Below are positions 55,637 to 64,000 of a stretch of DNA of 64,000 nucleotides, one piece after another. The notes under the pieces are model-generated. The model was given only the letters and a program-made list of their open reading frames with translations, did no database searches and had not been told where the DNA came from. Source of the stretch: Acinetobacter puyangensis (GTDB lineage Bacteria; Pseudomonadota; Gammaproteobacteria; Pseudomonadales; Moraxellaceae); contig NZ_OANT01000003.1 of the NCBI RefSeq assembly GCF_900096995.1, positions 248,001-312,000 on the forward strand, read 5' to 3'. Each line of letters starts with the position of its first letter. Positions within the stretch are counted from its first letter, which is position 1. Both the position numbers and the translations under genes were made by a program.

Positions 55637-55887
55637 GATTTATCTGCGATTGCCTGATATTTTGCTTTCAAGCGAGCAAAAACATCTTCTGCTGGCGTTG
55701 TTTGTCCTGCTTCAATATCTGCCAGACCTTGTTTGATTAACGCCTTCAAAGCTTCCTGTTGTGTTTCTCTTTCTTGAATCATGCGTACGCCTTCACGCAG
55801 CACTTCACTTTTTGAGCCATACCTTCCACCATCAACGAGTTCTTGCACATAGCTTTCAAGTGATTTGCCTAAATCGGCACTAATCAT
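55633..55887 (-). CDS. ParD-like antitoxin
   Basis: 84-aa antitoxin with the ribbon-helix-helix ParD pattern (MISADLGKSLESYVQELVDGGRYGSKSEVLREGVRMIQERE) and a C-terminal toxin-binding helix. First gene of the parDE pair; GGTGAT precedes the ATG on its strand. A perfect inverted repeat just upstream is the probable autorepression operator. Confidence 0.9.
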   Translation of the reverse strand: MISADLGKSLESYVQELVDGGRYGSKSEVLREGVRMIQERETQQEALKALIKQGLADIEAGQTTPAEDVFARLKAKYQAIADKS

Positions 55888-55901
55888 GTTATCACCTACA
55901 T

Positions 55902-55939
55902 TTGATAATAGTTAATAAAATCTTATCAACTATTATCAA
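55902..55939. promoter_or_regulatory. operator of the parDE promoter
   Basis: Perfect 12-bp inverted repeat TTGATAATAGTT (55902-55913) / AACTATTATCAA (55928-55939) spaced by 14 nt, directly upstream of the antitoxin start. Ribbon-helix-helix ParD proteins typically bind such repeats. Confidence 0.65.
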
Positions 55940-55952
55940 CTATGGCAATTCA

Positions 55953-56144
55953 TGTTTGATCTTTGATCATGTCTGGAAACGATATAAATTGAAAAATATA
56001 ATCCAGAAAGAAATTGTGGATACTTTGGTAAAATATCCACAAGTAACCGCATTTTTGCCGTTAAAAGTGATTACTGTTGATATGACGATATTGTTTGATG
56101 AGTACGGTAATGTACTTAAGGCTGGTGATTTAAGACCGTGGTGA
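55953..56144 (+). pseudogene. short remnant, probably not a gene
   Basis: An open frame from 55902 overlaps the parDE operator and lacks a ribosome binding site. Only the end (FDEYGNVLKAGDLRPW) looks protein-like, and it resembles the tail of the DUF1016 protein downstream (QQGNVVKIVDLRL). It is best read as a decayed fragment. Confidence 0.35.
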
Positions 56145-56217
56145 TCAGGATAAACGGTCTATAGGAAACGATCATAATTTGTTATATTCATGATTATTTG
56201 CATCGAATCTCTGCATC

Positions 56218-56979
56218 ATGACAGACCTACAACTCATTACACTGATTGATCGTATTGTCGATACCAGTCAATTTTTTCGGCAACAAGCACAAAAACAGGT
56301 CAATGTAATGCTGACTTTGCGTAACTGGTGTATTGGTTACTATTTGGTGGAATATGAACAACAAGGTGCAGATCGTGCGATATATGGGGATAACACTTTA
56401 GAACAGATTGCTGTAGCGTTAAAACAGCAAGGTTTAAAAGGATTAGGGAAAACCAATCTTAAAATATTTAGACAGTTTTATCTAAATTATCCTCAAATTG
56501 GTCAGACACTGTCTGACCAATCCAGCCAGTTTTTATTGCCACAACATTTAGTCTTTAGAAATATTAGTGTAAAGTCGGAAACACAGGATATCCTCTATCA
56601 AATTGCACCCTTGACCTTGGTGAATCAACTTAGCTTTAGCCATTTTATTGAGTTACTCAAAATAGAAAATCCATTGCAACGCAGCTTTTATGAAAGTCAG
56701 ACGATTAAAAATCATTGGTCTGTACGAGAACTACAACGGGCAATCAATAGTCTGTTATTTGAACGTACCGGATTAAGTCTGGATAAAGAAAAAGTACTGG
56801 AAAAACATGCAAAGGGCACAGGATTATCAGCTAAAGATGTATTTCGTAATCCCTATATGCTGGAATTTTTAGGTTTGCAGGAAAAAATAGAATACTATAT
56901 TTTATCTTTAAATCGCATTGCAGGGAATATGACTGATCAACAAGGTAATGTCGTGAAAATTGTCGATTTAAGACTGTGA
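56218..56979 (+). CDS. DUF1016 (YhcG-like) protein without the PD-(D/E)XK nuclease domain
   Basis: 253-aa protein. The N-terminal YhcG/DUF1016 domain covers about residues 5-220 (LRNWCIGYYLVEYEQQGADRAIYGDNTLEQIAVALK, LRNISVKSETQ-like, HWSVRELQRAINSLLFERTGLS, KDVFRNPYMLEFLGL). Family members of about 340-370 aa then continue into a PD-(D/E)XK nuclease domain; here only about 30 residues follow (SLNRIAGNMTDQQGNVVKIVDLRL), so the nuclease is missing. It could be a truncated but stable DNA-associated protein. It belongs to the accessory block with parDE and Uma2. Confidence 0.82.
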   Translation: MTDLQLITLIDRIVDTSQFFRQQAQKQVNVMLTLRNWCIGYYLVEYEQQGADRAIYGDNTLEQIAVALKQQGLKGLGKTNLKIFRQFYLNYPQIGQTLSDQSSQFLLPQHLVFRNISVKSETQDILYQIAPLTLVNQLSFSHFIELLKIENPLQRSFYESQTIKNHWSVRELQRAINSLLFERTGLSLDKEKVLEKHAKGTGLSAKDVFRNPYMLEFLGLQEKIEYYILSLNRIAGNMTDQQGNVVKIVDLRL

Positions 56980-57061
56980 AATTTGCATCAATTCGCAGAC
57001 ATAAAAATATAGAAAAGCTATGCTATAGTGTAAAAAATCAAAATGACGAGAGGCTGAAAAT

Positions 57062-57607
57062 ATGGTCTTTGCCAACAAATATAGACTCAATCAACAAGAA
57101 TATTTGCAGGGTGAGTTAAATAGCGACATTAAGCACGAATTAGTCAATGGTGAAGTCTTTGCCATGGTTGGTGCAAGTTCTGCGCATAATTTAATTAGCT
57201 TAAATATTGCAGGTGAGCTTCGTCATTATTTGAAAGGTAAGCCATGCCGTCCATATATCAATGATATGAAAGTAAAGATTGAAGATAATTTTTATTATCC
57301 AGATGTCGTAGTGGATTGTAGCCAGATTGCCAATGATGCTTACTTTGTAGAAACACCAATCTTGATTATTGAAGTGCTTTCTGCATCGACAAAAAGCTAT
57401 GATAAAACCTTTAAACTCGAGCAATATAAAAAGATTCCGACCTTGCAGGAATATGTCATGATCGAACAGGACACACAGCTGGTTGAAGTGCTAAGCCGTC
57501 TGGACAACTGGCAACCGCATTATTATGAAGCGGGCGAGGACTTTATCTTACAGTCTGTAGGCTTAAAACTCGCAGTTGCTGATGTCTATGATGGGCTTCA
57601 ATTATAA
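57062..57607 (+). CDS. Uma2 family (restriction-endonuclease-like fold) protein
   Basis: 181-aa Uma2 (DUF820) protein with the PD-(D/E)XK-like core: ELNSDIKHELVNGEVFAM, CRPYINDMKVKIEDNFYYPDVVVDC and ILIIEVLSASTK, with acidic residue and Lys in the expected order. Uma2 proteins are widespread in mobile and accessory regions but lack an established function. A paralogue of about 50 percent identity by eye begins at 63660. It is followed by a hairpin and then bfr on the other strand. Confidence 0.85.
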   Translation: MVFANKYRLNQQEYLQGELNSDIKHELVNGEVFAMVGASSAHNLISLNIAGELRHYLKGKPCRPYINDMKVKIEDNFYYPDVVVDCSQIANDAYFVETPILIIEVLSASTKSYDKTFKLEQYKKIPTLQEYVMIEQDTQLVEVLSRLDNWQPHYYEAGEDFILQSVGLKLAVADVYDGLQL

Positions 57608-57627
57608 TTTTTATGTTTGCTAAGGTA

Positions 57628-57661
57628 TAAAAAAATCCCTCAAATAAATTGAAGGAATTTT
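57628..57661. terminator. terminator between Uma2 and bfr
   Basis: AAAATCCCTCAA / TTGAAGGAATTT with two mismatches and A/T runs on opposite sides; serves both convergent genes. Confidence 0.5.
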
Positions 57662-57685
57662 AAACATTAGAAATAAGGAAGCGCC

Positions 57686-58159
57686 TTAATCGTCTTCAAG
57701 CTGGCTTTGGATATAGTTCTCAATGCCGACTTTGCCAATCAGATCAAGCTGAGTTTCTACCCAGTCGGTATATTCCTGTTCTTTGTCCAGAATACCTTTT
57801 AGCAGATCACGGGTGACATAATCCATTTCCTGCTCAGCCAGAACAATCGCCTTATTTAAAGACTCCATATTCTCATACACTTTACGTTGGTCACATTGCA
57901 ATACTTCTTGGGTATGTTGGCCGATATACAGTTTACCCAGATTCTGTAAGTTGGGTAGACCTTCTAGAAATAAAATCCGTGCGATGACTTTGTCGGCATG
58001 TTTCATCTGGCGGATAGATTCTTTGTATTCTGCTTCACCTAGGTTTTCGATACCCCAGTCATTAAACATACGGGAATGTAAAAAATACTGGTTAATGGCT
58101 GTGAGTTCGTGATAAAGCACTTGATTCAAAAGTTGAATCACTTGTTTATTACCTTGCAT
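57686..58159 (-). CDS. bfr: bacterioferritin with degraded ferroxidase centre
   Basis: 157-aa four-helix bacterioferritin, aligning with E. coli Bfr without gaps in the ligand regions. Ferroxidase ligands E18, H54 and E127 are kept, but E51 is Q51, E94 is V94 and H130 is Y130. The haem ligand M52 is present. Such haem-binding but ferroxidase-poor subunits occur in Neisseria and Pseudomonas, where they co-assemble with a second Bfr; a partner is not in the window. It lies downstream of bfd on the same strand. Confidence 0.92.
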   Translation of the reverse strand: MQGNKQVIQLLNQVLYHELTAINQYFLHSRMFNDWGIENLGEAEYKESIRQMKHADKVIARILFLEGLPNLQNLGKLYIGQHTQEVLQCDQRKVYENMESLNKAIVLAEQEMDYVTRDLLKGILDKEQEYTDWVETQLDLIGKVGIENYIQSQLEDD

Positions 58160-58319
58160 CGCACTTCTCCAGAAAAATATAAGAATTTACATAATTTCAA
58201 CATTGTAAAAGCTTAAGGTTTTTTTGGCGAGTTATTTTTAGAACAGCAAATGAGAATAGCAATGAATATAGCGTCTGTTGGCAATTCATTTATGAATCAA
58301 TAATCAAATGCTCACTACA

Positions 58320-58350
58320 GAAAAAGAAACCCGCCTTGAGTCGTGGCGGG
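58320..58350 (-). terminator. terminator after bfd
   Basis: CCCGCC / GGCGGG stem with a 9-nt loop. On the minus strand it is followed by a T-rich run. It lies between bfd and bfr. Confidence 0.7.
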
Positions 58351-58391
58351 GAGGAGAAGTACTTGCTTTTAATAATTTCTTGTTATAGGAA

Positions 58392-58586
58392 TTAGGCAGC
58401 GACGGAAATCCTGGCAGCAATGAGTGATAGCTCTTCTGAGATAATGGATTTCGCTTCTGGCGCACAACGTCCGCAGCAGGTGCCTAAATCTAACATATCG
58501 CGCACTTCACGGTAGCTTTGTGCTCCGTTTTGCATTGCGTCTTTAATGTCTTGGTCGGTAATTCCACGGCATAAACAAACATACAT
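58392..58586 (-). CDS. bfd: bacterioferritin-associated ferredoxin
   Basis: 64-aa 2Fe-2S protein with the Bfd cysteine spacing: C4-L-C6 and later GTCCGRC. It reduces the mineral core of bacterioferritin to release iron when iron is scarce. The promoter just upstream contains a Fur-like site, as in other bfd genes. bfr follows downstream on the same strand but after a terminator. Confidence 0.93.
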   Translation of the reverse strand: MYVCLCRGITDQDIKDAMQNGAQSYREVRDMLDLGTCCGRCAPEAKSIISEELSLIAARISVAA

Positions 58587-58621
58587 CTGGACAGTCCTGA
58601 TGTGGTGAATACGATGACTTA

Positions 58622-58651
58622 TATTATTGATAATTGTTATCGTTTGTCAAT
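58622..58651 (-). promoter_or_regulatory. bfd promoter with Fur-like box
   Basis: On the minus strand, -35 TTGACA (58646-58651) and -10 TAATAT (58622-58627) are 18 nt apart. The spacer contains GATAACAATTATCAA, resembling the Fur consensus GATAATGATAATCATTATC. Repression by Fur would match induction of bfd at low iron. Confidence 0.65.
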
Positions 58652-58746
58652 GAGTTTCATTGGAATTTTCAAAAATAGTTATTGAAAAAAAAGATAATGG
58701 TTAGGATATTTATTGAGCTTGAGAATGATAAAAGTAATCATTTGAT

Positions 58747-58777
58747 AAAAAATATCCTCCAGATGCGGAGGATATTC
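58747..58777 (-). terminator. ridA terminator
   Basis: Perfect 10-bp stem AATATCCTCC / GGAGGATATT with an A run at 58747-58752 that becomes U's on the minus strand, just past the ridA stop. Confidence 0.85.
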
Positions 58778-58791
58778 TGAATGTTAAGATA

Positions 58792-59175
58792 TTATTTTTC
58801 GATACAAACAATACCGTCCATTTCGACCAGTGCGCCTTTTGGCAGACTGGCAACACCCAGTGCAGCACGGGCAGGGTAAGGCTGGGCAAAATATTCACCC
58901 ATGATCTGATTAACCAATTGAAAATGCGAGAGATCGGTAAGATAGATATTAAGTTTGGCAATGTCGGCAAATGTTGCATCTGCGGCGTGACACACAGCTT
59001 TGAGATTGTCGAAAACACGGCGGATTTGTGCTTCGATGCCATCAACAAGTTCCATGCTGTATGGATCTAGGCCAATCTGTCCGGATAAATACAGGGTGTT
59101 TTCAACCAGGATGGCTTGAGAGTAAGTGCCGATAGCAGCAGGAGCATGTTCTGTATGGATCACTTGTTTAGACAT
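58792..59175 (-). CDS. ridA: RidA, reactive enamine/imine deaminase
   Basis: 127-aa RidA (YjgF/YER057c/UK114) family protein. It hydrolyses 2-aminoacrylate and related imines. The conserved Arg is in [13 protein letters not shown] and the family end EMDGIVCIE is intact. Same strand as spoT, 34 nt downstream; gmk-rpoZ-spoT-ridA appears to be one transcription unit. Confidence 0.93.
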   Translation of the reverse strand: MSKQVIHTEHAPAAIGTYSQAILVENTLYLSGQIGLDPYSMELVDGIEAQIRRVFDNLKAVCHAADATFADIAKLNIYLTDLSHFQLVNQIMGEYFAQPYPARAALGVASLPKGALVEMDGIVCIEK

Positions 59176-59209
59176 TGAAGGTCGTTCTCCCTTGGATAGA
59201 ATAAATAAT

Positions 59210-61324
59210 TTAGCTTACCCTTGCACTTTGGTGTGTTGCAAGTGGCATATGTAACCGAGTAATGCGTGGGAAATTAAGCATCATGCGTAAATCCCGAATG
59301 ATCTGTGCAATATGATTACGATCTGTCACCACAATATTAAAATAGGTTTTTTCGTTTTCATGAATGACCGATTCTACCCCGGCATTGTCTTTACGCGCCT
59401 GATAAATGGCTTGTGACGCTTCTTCATCATCCAGATTACCATCAATCTGCAAATAAGCATGAAAACGAATGCCTTCGTGATTGGTACTTTGCCATAATAA
59501 CGGCATGATGCTTTCCGGATGCTGGCGTTGTTCGTGCAATAAATTCTGGCATTGTGTGCGATGTACAATCAAACCACGGCGGGTTAAATGTCCAAGGATC
59601 GGGTCACCAAATACCGGGTTACAACAGTGTCCGTATTTAACTTCTACACCTTCTGTGCCCTGAATTAACGAATCGGATTCTAGGGTAATCTGATCGGTCA
59701 GGTTGAGCAGTTTGTTGGCCACCAGTTGCGGCAATAAATCGCCCACTGCAATTTGTTCAAAGATGGCTTCTTTATCGGGCAGATGATGCCATAACAATAA
59801 ACATTGCCAATCATTATCACTAAGCTCCAGAATCGATTTGTGATAGGGTTTTAAGGCTCGATTCAGGGCTTGTTGTCCAATCAGGATTTGCTCATCATAA
59901 TCTTGCTCACGCAAGATGTTCTGGATAGCACGACGGGCTTTTTGTGTATTCACAAAGCTCAGCCAGTCCGGATTTGGTGTGGCCAATACATCGGTAATCA
60001 CTTCCACCACTTGCCCATTGCTAACAGCTGTAGATAAAGGCTTTTGTTCGCCATCAATTTTGCAGCCGACCGCATGATTGCCCAGAAATAAACTTGCTGC
60101 ATAGGCAAAGTCGACCGCTGTTGCACCACGAGGCAGTTCATGTACATGCCCTTGCGGGGTGTAGGCGATAATTTTTTCCTGATGCAAATAATCCAGTAAA
60201 TCGCTAAAGGTGGTTTTGGCACACTCTTCATCAATCAGATCATTCAGATTATGCAAAGACGCCTGAATGGCAGAGCGGCAAGCCTGCGGTGCGGCTTCAC
60301 CGAGCACGACACCAAAACGGGCAGCTTTACGCATCAGTTCGGTTTGAATGGTGACTGATAAATAGGTTTTTTCGCCTTTTAAACGTAATAATAAGGCCTG
60401 ATTACCACCCGGCATGGGTTTACGAATATGGTCGGTATAGCTGATGATGCTAAAATTTTGCGCCAATAGTTTTACCAGTTCATCACAATCTTGCACAGTG
60501 GTTAATATAATTTCAAAGGCATGGCTATGGGTAAGCTGGTTTAGATCAAGTTCATTTTTCACAAAGTGGCGGAGTAATTCGGTGTTATTATTTTTCTTTT
60601 TAACGCGACCTTCAATCTGGTGTTCTTGTAAAATCTGATTCAGGCGTTGTTCCCAGATGGTTTGATATTCACAGCGTTTGGGTTTGGTTTCGGTCAATGC
60701 CTGCTGAATCGTTGCATACATATCCAGATCAAGATTCTGATAGCAGAGATTTTCCAGCCAGTCAGCCATCTCGTTCATACCGACCAGACGAGCCATCGGC
60801 ACGTAAATATCAAAGGTTTCCTGCGCAATGCGTTTGCGTTTGTCGGGACGTAATGCTTCAAGCGTGGTCATATTATGATAGCGATCTGAGAGCTTGATAA
60901 TAATGACACGGGGATCTTGCAAGGTTGCCTGTAAAAACTTGCGGAAGGATGCAGCTTTATTAAATTGTTTGTCGCTAGAGCTGGTTAGTTTGGTCACACC
61001 ATCAACAAGATGGGCAACAGTCGGATTATAGCGTTCGGTAATTTCTTCTTTGGTAATGGGCGTATCTTCAATCACATCATGTAATAAAGCCGCCATTAAT
61101 GTATCGGCATCCATACGCATATGGGCCAGTAAACAGGCAACAGCAATCGGATGCAAAATATAGGGTTCACCACTTTTACGGGTCACACCTGCATGTGCTG
61201 CATCTGCAAAGTCGCTCGCATCCATGACTTCACGAATTTCATCGGAAGACAGGTAGGGCTCTATGATAGCCTGGAGCTGAAGCTTGGCATGACGGACTGC
61301 ATCACCTAGCATAAATGAACTCAT
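59210..61324 (-). CDS. spoT: SpoT-like (p)ppGpp hydrolase with degenerate synthetase domain
   Basis: 704-aa RelA/SpoT homologue. The HD hydrolase domain is intact ([12 protein letters not shown] at H82-D83 in LLHDVIEDT). In the following synthetase region the motifs of active enzymes (YQSLHT and EVQIRT) read NQALLLRL and SVTIQTELM, so (p)ppGpp synthesis is not expected. TGS ([28 protein letters not shown]), zinc-finger/helical and ACT domains follow. A hydrolase-only SpoT has been described for Acinetobacter. It lies between rpoZ and ridA. Confidence 0.92.
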   Translation of the reverse strand: MSSFMLGDAVRHAKLQLQAIIEPYLSSDEIREVMDASDFADAAHAGVTRKSGEPYILHPIAVACLLAHMRMDADTLMAALLHDVIEDTPITKEEITERYNPTVAHLVDGVTKLTSSSDKQFNKAASFRKFLQATLQDPRVIIIKLSDRYHNMTTLEALRPDKRKRIAQETFDIYVPMARLVGMNEMADWLENLCYQNLDLDMYATIQQALTETKPKRCEYQTIWEQRLNQILQEHQIEGRVKKKNNNTELLRHFVKNELDLNQLTHSHAFEIILTTVQDCDELVKLLAQNFSIISYTDHIRKPMPGGNQALLLRLKGEKTYLSVTIQTELMRKAARFGVVLGEAAPQACRSAIQASLHNLNDLIDEECAKTTFSDLLDYLHQEKIIAYTPQGHVHELPRGATAVDFAYAASLFLGNHAVGCKIDGEQKPLSTAVSNGQVVEVITDVLATPNPDWLSFVNTQKARRAIQNILREQDYDEQILIGQQALNRALKPYHKSILELSDNDWQCLLLWHHLPDKEAIFEQIAVGDLLPQLVANKLLNLTDQITLESDSLIQGTEGVEVKYGHCCNPVFGDPILGHLTRRGLIVHRTQCQNLLHEQRQHPESIMPLLWQSTNHEGIRFHAYLQIDGNLDDEEASQAIYQARKDNAGVESVIHENEKTYFNIVVTDRNHIAQIIRDLRMMLNFPRITRLHMPLATHQSARVS

Positions 61325-61454
61325 CCTGGGTCGTTATAGATAAAGTAGCTAAACGTATAATGAAAAACAATTTGAAGAAAATGTCAATGTATTCTCTTCA
61401 TTTTAGATTATTTTTTTAGATGGCGGGGGTGAACGCATCACCCCGCTGGATGAG

Positions 61455-61736
61455 TTATTGAAAACTAAAATTTTCGAGATTAAGTGCATTGGCAGAGAGT
61501 GCCAAATCTAGATTGGAATGATGTAAGTCCTGATCACGTTGTTTCAGGATTTCTTTGGTGATTGAACCTGCTGCGATTTCACGTAAAGCGACAACAGTGG
61601 GCTTGTCATTATCCCAGTCTACAGTCGGATCAATGTTTTGACGAGCCAATTGACGAGCACGTTTACTTGCCACCAGTACCAACTCAAAACGATTATCAAC
61701 GTTTTCCAAGCAATCTTCAACGGTTACGCGTGCCAT
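61455..61736 (-). CDS. rpoZ: RNA polymerase omega subunit
   Basis: 93-aa omega subunit, which helps assemble RNA polymerase and contributes a ppGpp site ([41 protein letters not shown]). Between gmk and spoT, the standard order. Confidence 0.96.
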   Translation of the reverse strand: MARVTVEDCLENVDNRFELVLVASKRARQLARQNIDPTVDWDNDKPTVVALREIAAGSITKEILKQRDQDLHHSNLDLALSANALNLENFSFQ

Positions 61737-61829
61737 TTTTAGCCTTATTAAATGATTAAAAATAATCCTCGATTATATCCATCTTGCGCATCTCACTCAA
61801 GCATCAAACTGTACACAGCAGCAAAAAGC

Positions 61830-62456
61830 CTAAATATCTTGTGTTGGTGTAAGCAGTTTGTAAATCAGCTCTTGGTGTTGCAGAGCTTGCTGCGTTAAAG
61901 TTAGGCGATTGGCGGTAATAATGGCTTCCAGTTCATGCAATGCACGATCAAAAGAATCATTAATAATCACATAGTCAAAATTGACATATTGTTGCATGTC
62001 TGCCACCGCACAACTTAAGCGCCGTTCGATCACTTCTACACTGTCTGAGCCACGATTGGACAAACGTTGACGTAGATCGTACTGGCTTGGCGGAAGAATA
62101 AAAATTTGAATGGAATGAGGAAATAATTTACGCACCTGCTCGGCACCTTGCCAGTCGATTTCTAGCAGCACATCATGGCCATTTTTTAATTGATTTGCGA
62201 CTTCTGCCTGAGAGGTGCCATAATAATTGCCAAATACTTCGGCATATTCAATAAAACCATCTTCTCCGACTTGCGATAAAAATTCATCTTTTTCCACAAA
62301 ATGATAATGCACACCGTGCAGTTCGCCAGGGCGCTGTGGGCGTGTGGTGTGCGATACGGAAACATGCAGATTGGTGGTGCGGTCAAGTAATGCCTTTACT
62401 AATGATGTCTTTCCCGTGCCCGAGGCCGCCGAAACCACAAAAAGTAAACCAGACAT
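61830..62456 (-). CDS. gmk: guanylate kinase
   Basis: 208-aa kinase (GMP to GDP). P-loop SGTGKTSL near the start, [11 protein letters not shown] for GMP binding, [11 protein letters not shown]. First gene of the gmk-rpoZ-spoT-ridA group, divergent from ispH. Confidence 0.96.
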   Translation of the reverse strand: MSGLLFVVSAASGTGKTSLVKALLDRTTNLHVSVSHTTRPQRPGELHGVHYHFVEKDEFLSQVGEDGFIEYAEVFGNYYGTSQAEVANQLKNGHDVLLEIDWQGAEQVRKLFPHSIQIFILPPSQYDLRQRLSNRGSDSVEVIERRLSCAVADMQQYVNFDYVIINDSFDRALHELEAIITANRLTLTQQALQHQELIYKLLTPTQDI

Positions 62457-62583
62457 AATTATTTTCCTGTATCATCATCAATGGATAGTCAAGATTGTAG
62501 TAGAATCTGACACTAAACAAAACCCAAATTCCTCGTAGACTACTGGTCTTGTCGTTTTAGGTCATAAATTTAGGTGCATGACA

Positions 62584-63534
62584 ATGGAAATTCTTTTAGC
62601 CAATCCCCGTGGTTTCTGTGCAGGCGTGGATCGAGCCATCGCAATTGTCAATCGGGCATTAGAATGTTTTGGCGCGCCAATTTATGTGCGCCATGAAGTT
62701 GTACATAATAAATTTGTGGTCAATGATCTAAAACAACGTGGCGCTATTTTTGTCGATGAACTGGATCAGGTGCCTGATGATGCCATCGTGATTTTTAGTG
62801 CACATGGTGTTTCCAAAACTGTGCAGAAAGAAGCGGAAGAACGGCAATTAAAAGTATTTGATGCGACTTGTCCTTTGGTCACAAAAGTACATCTGGAAGT
62901 CACCAAATACTCCCGTGAGGGCACCGAAGCGATTCTGATCGGACACCATGGACATCCTGAAGTCGAAGGGACTATGGGGCAATATGATCGCAAATATGGC
63001 GGCAATATCTATCTGGTTGAAGATGAAAATGATGTGGCGCAATTGCAAGTGACGCATCCAGATCAATTGGCTTTTGTGACACAAACCACCTTGTCGATTG
63101 ATGATACTGCAAAAGTGATCGAGGCATTACGCAGCAAATTCCCCAATATTCAGGGACCGCGTAAAGATGATATTTGCTATGCCACTCAAAACCGTCAGGA
63201 TGCAGTACGTGATCTTGCTTCACGCTGTGATGTGGTGCTTGTGGTTGGTTCGCCAAACTCATCAAACTCCAATCGACTGCGTGAATTGGCAGAGCGTATG
63301 GGTAAAAAAGCCTATCTCATTGACAATGCTGATGAAATGCAGCAGCAGTGGTTTGCCCAAAGTCAAAAAATTGGAGTAACAGCTGGTGCATCGGCCCCTG
63401 AAATTTTAATTAAACAGGTGTTAAATCGACTTCAGGAATGGGGCGCAAAAATTCCCGAAGAACTGGCTGGACGGGAAGAAAATATTACCTTTAGTTTGCC
63501 GAAAGAGTTAAGAATAAAAGCGATAGAAGTTTAA
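62584..63534 (+). CDS. ispH: 4-hydroxy-3-methylbut-2-enyl diphosphate reductase
   Basis: 316-aa Fe-S enzyme finishing the MEP isoprenoid pathway (HMBPP to IPP/DMAPP). The three cluster cysteines are visible: [22 protein letters not shown] and [11 protein letters not shown]. The frame also has an ATG at 62578; AGGTG 7 nt before 62584 and the family start [10 protein letters not shown] favour the latter. Confidence 0.95.
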   Translation: MEILLANPRGFCAGVDRAIAIVNRALECFGAPIYVRHEVVHNKFVVNDLKQRGAIFVDELDQVPDDAIVIFSAHGVSKTVQKEAEERQLKVFDATCPLVTKVHLEVTKYSREGTEAILIGHHGHPEVEGTMGQYDRKYGGNIYLVEDENDVAQLQVTHPDQLAFVTQTTLSIDDTAKVIEALRSKFPNIQGPRKDDICYATQNRQDAVRDLASRCDVVLVVGSPNSSNSNRLRELAERMGKKAYLIDNADEMQQQWFAQSQKIGVTAGASAPEILIKQVLNRLQEWGAKIPEELAGREENITFSLPKELRIKAIEV

Positions 63535-63544
63535 TTCATTATCA

Positions 63545-63610
63545 GGGTTTATACAATAAACCCCTACAAAATCAATTGTATGGAATTGTACGGGCGTATT
63601 GCATACGCCC
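63545..63610. repeat. REP pair (BIME) downstream of ispH
   Basis: A-type hairpin GGGTTTAT-ACA-ATAAACCC + CTAC (63545-63567) and B-type hairpin GTAC + GGGCGTAT-TGC-ATACGCCC (63588-63610). The A stem differs from the array by paired changes (TCT/AGA to TTT/AAA), so pairing is preserved. Confidence 0.85.
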
Positions 63611-63659
63611 AATTATTTATGAATAATGATATAATAATTCAATGATTCGGATAACCATT

Positions 63660-64000
63660 ATGGCGAATCTTACATCATCTTTAAAAATATCAGAACAGGA
63701 CTATCTTGCTGGCGAACTGGTGAGTGAGATTAAACACGAATATATAGATGGCAAAGTCTTTGCAATGACTGATTTCAATGTGAATCATTGTTTATTAACT
63801 GGGAATATATTATTTGTTTTAGGTAATCATTTAAAAGGTCAACCTTGCCGTCCTTACGTAAGTAACATGAAAGTTAAAATCGAAACAAAATATTTTTATC
63901 CTGATGTCTTGGTGGATTGTTCTGATTTTAATGGAAAAGACAATTTTACCCAAACACCTATCTTGATCGTTGAAGTGCTTTCTGACAGTACACAAAAATA
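63660..64000 (+). CDS. Uma2 family protein, truncated by the window end
   Basis: Begins ATG at 63660 and stays open to the window edge (113 codons): MANLTSSLKISEQDYLAGEL, ELVSEIKHEYIDGKVFAM, CRPYVSNMKVKIETKYFYPDVLVDC and ILIVEVLSDST. It matches the Uma2 gene at 57062 along its whole visible length. The stop lies outside the window. REP pair sits 50 nt upstream. Confidence 0.85.
   Translation, partial: MANLTSSLKISEQDYLAGELVSEIKHEYIDGKVFAMTDFNVNHCLLTGNILFVLGNHLKGQPCRPYVSNMKVKIETKYFYPDVLVDCSDFNGKDNFTQTPILIVEVLSDSTQK

Noticed and set aside
55902-56144. 80-codon ORF as a real gene
   Set aside because: It begins within the parDE operator with a TTG and no ribosome binding site; only its last 16 residues look meaningful.
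61423-61446. GC-rich hairpin after rpoZ as terminator
   Set aside because: On the coding (minus) strand it is followed by A's, not U's; spoT is probably co-transcribed.

Overview
The window looks like a chromosomal segment of an Acinetobacter-type gammaproteobacterium (Moraxellaceae). This rests on low G+C, on the gene neighbourhoods (ponA divergent from pilMNOPQ-aroK-aroB, followed by gltBD; gmk-rpoZ-spoT-ridA; mlaFEDCB), on a ComP/PilA-like pilin next to its own glycosyltransferase, and on a SpoT whose synthetase half has lost its catalytic motifs. The species is not determined. No rRNA, tRNA or CRISPR array was seen.

Layout. 1-5.6 kb: small membrane protein, corC-lnt (lipoprotein maturation), tusA, DUF2789, an exported protein and a D-2-hydroxyacid dehydrogenase. 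5.7-9.6 kb: cytosine permease, PucR-type regulator and cytosine-deaminase-family enzyme behind a likely sigma-54 promoter. 9.7-19.4 kb: two small envelope proteins, glyQS, an MFS transporter, DUF523, a basic exported protein, and a radical SAM/DUF4130 pair linked to DNA repair. 19.5-26.7 kb: a large extracellular nuclease, an unrecognised 505-aa protein, a GNAT acetyltransferase, and a DEAD-box helicase with a long leader and a tandem-repeat tail. 26.8-30 kb: mlaFEDCB phospholipid transport. 30-40.5 kb: PBP1a and, divergently, pilMNOPQ-aroK-aroB plus an SPOR-like membrane protein. 40.5-46.9 kb: gltBD with an NtrC/sigma-54 control region. 47-50.4 kb: a putative diiron hydrolase, LemA and two TPM-domain proteins.

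50.4-57.6 kb is the accessory part. It holds small orphan ORFs with short repeats, a type IV pilin with a sigma-54 promoter, and a PglL/PglS-like O-oligosaccharyltransferase split into two reading frames. A second pilin follows, then a tandem REP (BIME) array with its REP-associated tyrosine transposase, a parDE toxin-antitoxin pair, a DUF1016 protein lacking its nuclease domain, and a Uma2 protein. 57.7-63.5 kb is core again: bacterioferritin with a degraded ferroxidase site, Fur-type-controlled bfd, ridA-spoT-rpoZ-gmk and ispH. The window closes with another REP pair and a second, cut-off Uma2 gene.

Functional threads: type IV pilus machinery (pilMNOPQ), pilin and pilin glycosylation lie in the same window. 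Nitrogen metabolism (gltBD, cytosine use) and the pilin each carry GG-N10-GC sigma-54 signatures, read directly from the sequence. The most unusual structures are the split glycosyltransferase and the REP/transposase system, in which a REP hairpin lies inside the transposase coding sequence.
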